Shown here in pieces: positions 13,531-13,922 of a DNA stretch of 13,922 bases. Source of the DNA: Clostridiales bacterium UBA7103 (GTDB taxonomy: Bacteria; Bacillota; Clostridia; Oscillospirales; Oscillospiraceae); assembly GCA_002493305.1 (NCBI GenBank), contig DKYJ01000031.1:91901-105822 (forward strand). The letters run 5' to 3'. A model generated the notes under the pieces. It worked only from the letters and a program-made list of their open reading frames with translations. It was not told the origin of the DNA and did no database searches. The translations under genes and the position numbers were made by a program. How positions within the stretch are numbered: the stretch's first letter is position 1; each line of letters opens with the position of its first letter.

Positions 13531-13828
13531 TTAGCCTCCGATTGGCCTATCTTTTCCCCAGTTCAGCCATATACCGCGCTCGTACTTTATCCCTTCTCTG
13601 TCAAATACAATGCTGTTCCTGTAAGGATCTCCGGGCGAAGGCAGCATCGCATCGTCCCAAAAACCGGCAGCAGAAAAGATAATCCACATTAAGGGCGCAG
13701 AACCCACACATAAACAGCATAAGCCCTGTTCCGCTGCTATAAAAGCTCACCAGTATTAAAAAGCCCCCGATCTCTGCATGGCCTATCTTGACAACTACCA
13801 GAACTTCAAATTTTTTTGAATTTTTCAA
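13531..13828 (-). pseudogene. Probable frameshifted small membrane-protein gene
   Basis: Two minus-strand frames together read like one protein. The first frame has a hydrophobic segment IGGFLILVSFYSSGTGLML, then FMCGFCAL (about 13765 to 13695). The second frame, open from 13746 to the TAA at 13531, continues with LMWIIFSAAGFWDDAMLPSP, then GDPYRNSIVFDREG and IKYERGIWLNWGKDRPIGG. The second part looks like true coding sequence (balanced, charged, folded-domain-like) but has no start codon with a ribosome site. The first frame lacks a convincing start: a TTG at 13852 overlaps the -10 of the promoter, so 13828 is only an outer limit. A one-base change near 13695 would join them into a roughly two-helix protein with a short cytoplasmic domain. 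It could be decay, a sequence error or a real recoding site. Confidence 0.45.
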
Positions 13829-13851
13829 ATCCCGGAGTATTATTTGGCGCA

Positions 13852-13880
13852 ATTATATATCATCAAAGTACGGTTTTCAA
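13852..13880 (-). promoter_or_regulatory. Promoter of the membrane protein / DUF2716 operon
   Basis: Minus-strand TTGAAA (13875-13880), exactly 17 bases, perfect TATAAT (13852-13857). Transcription would start near 13845 and run through the frameshifted gene into the 455-residue membrane protein gene. Confidence 0.75.
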
Positions 13881-13906
13881 TATTTTGTTATATATAAAAA
13901 CAGAGC

Positions 13907-13922
13907 AGGCGAAAAATCGCCT
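13907..13922 (-). terminator. Probable terminator of an upstream gene beyond the right edge (partial)
   Basis: AGGCGA and TCGCCT flank AAAA at the last 16 bases; the next bases inward on the minus strand are GCTCTG and then TTTTT (13896-13900). If the off-window sequence continues the symmetry, this is one long stem ending in a T run. Confidence 0.5.

Noticed and set aside
13519..13534. Sequence near the membrane protein start resembling half of the large BlaI-type palindrome (GGTGTAGAC next to CTAA)
   Set aside because: GGTGTAGAC also occurs inside coding sequence at 6733-6741 and 7453-7461, where it simply encodes Val-Tyr-Thr on the minus strand, and here it forms the ribosome site without a second arm. 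Chance is the simpler reading.
12729..13682. A 317-codon plus-strand open frame at the right end
   Set aside because: Opposite the seven-helix membrane protein; composition is charged and featureless and there is no ribosome site or promoter.

Overview
The window looks like a stretch of chromosome from a low-GC-phylum (Firmicutes/Clostridia) anaerobe of moderately high GC, most like the gut Oscillospiraceae. This placement is inferred from the kinds of genes and the codon use, not from a marker gene. Supporting signs are a LysM plus GH18-type protein of the spore-hydrolase lineage, a BlaI/BlaR1-type pair, a clostridial-style flotillin, and strong AGGAGG-like ribosome binding sites. There are no tRNA or rRNA genes, no CRISPR array, and no insertion sequence or integrase. 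Twelve intact or edge-cut protein genes and one apparently broken gene are supported. All are on the minus strand except the LysM/GH18-like gene.

Left part (1-2973). A flotillin gene runs off the left edge. Next comes a gene whose product begins as a RelB/DinJ-type antitoxin but continues for about 300 extra residues, with no toxin gene beside it. It is divergent from the LysM/GH18-like gene across a 178 bp promoter region. The GH18-like domain keeps the family fold signature but has lost the catalytic acid motif. A 12-bp-stem bidirectional terminator separates it from the next, convergent operon.

Middle part (2977-8725). Three tightly packed genes form an envelope operon read from a good promoter at 7085-7112. 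In order of transcription they encode a secreted and membrane-spanning class-A-beta-lactamase-like serine hydrolase, a membrane-anchored NAGPA/phosphodiester-glycosidase-like protein, and a polytopic Lgt-like membrane protein with altered catalytic positions. Upstream of it are two single genes. One encodes a one-pass membrane protein with TPR-like helices, an SSSGKG repeat and an acidic aromatic tail. The other encodes a small helical protein with an internal duplication. Two hairpins without U-tracts lie between them.

Right part (8790-11640). A three-gene BlaI-type repressor / M56 (BlaR1-type) metalloprotease / small membrane protein operon is joined by ATGA overlaps and ends in a clear intrinsic terminator. 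Its sigma-A-type promoter is covered by a 52-bp perfect-arm palindrome, with a second 26-bp palindrome just downstream in the leader. The metalloprotease carries a DUF4825-like extracellular region instead of a penicillin-binding sensor. This suggests an envelope-signal circuit other than classic beta-lactam induction.

Far right (11671-13922). A polytopic membrane protein and a DUF2716-like protein form a second operon. They are preceded by what looks like a frameshifted small membrane-protein gene, a near-consensus promoter (TTGAAA-17-TATAAT) and part of an upstream terminator at the right edge.

Taken together the window is rich in cell-envelope functions. The parts most worth following are the palindromic BlaI-type control region with its unusual sensor, the operon of catalytically altered envelope enzymes, and the RelB/DinJ fusion.
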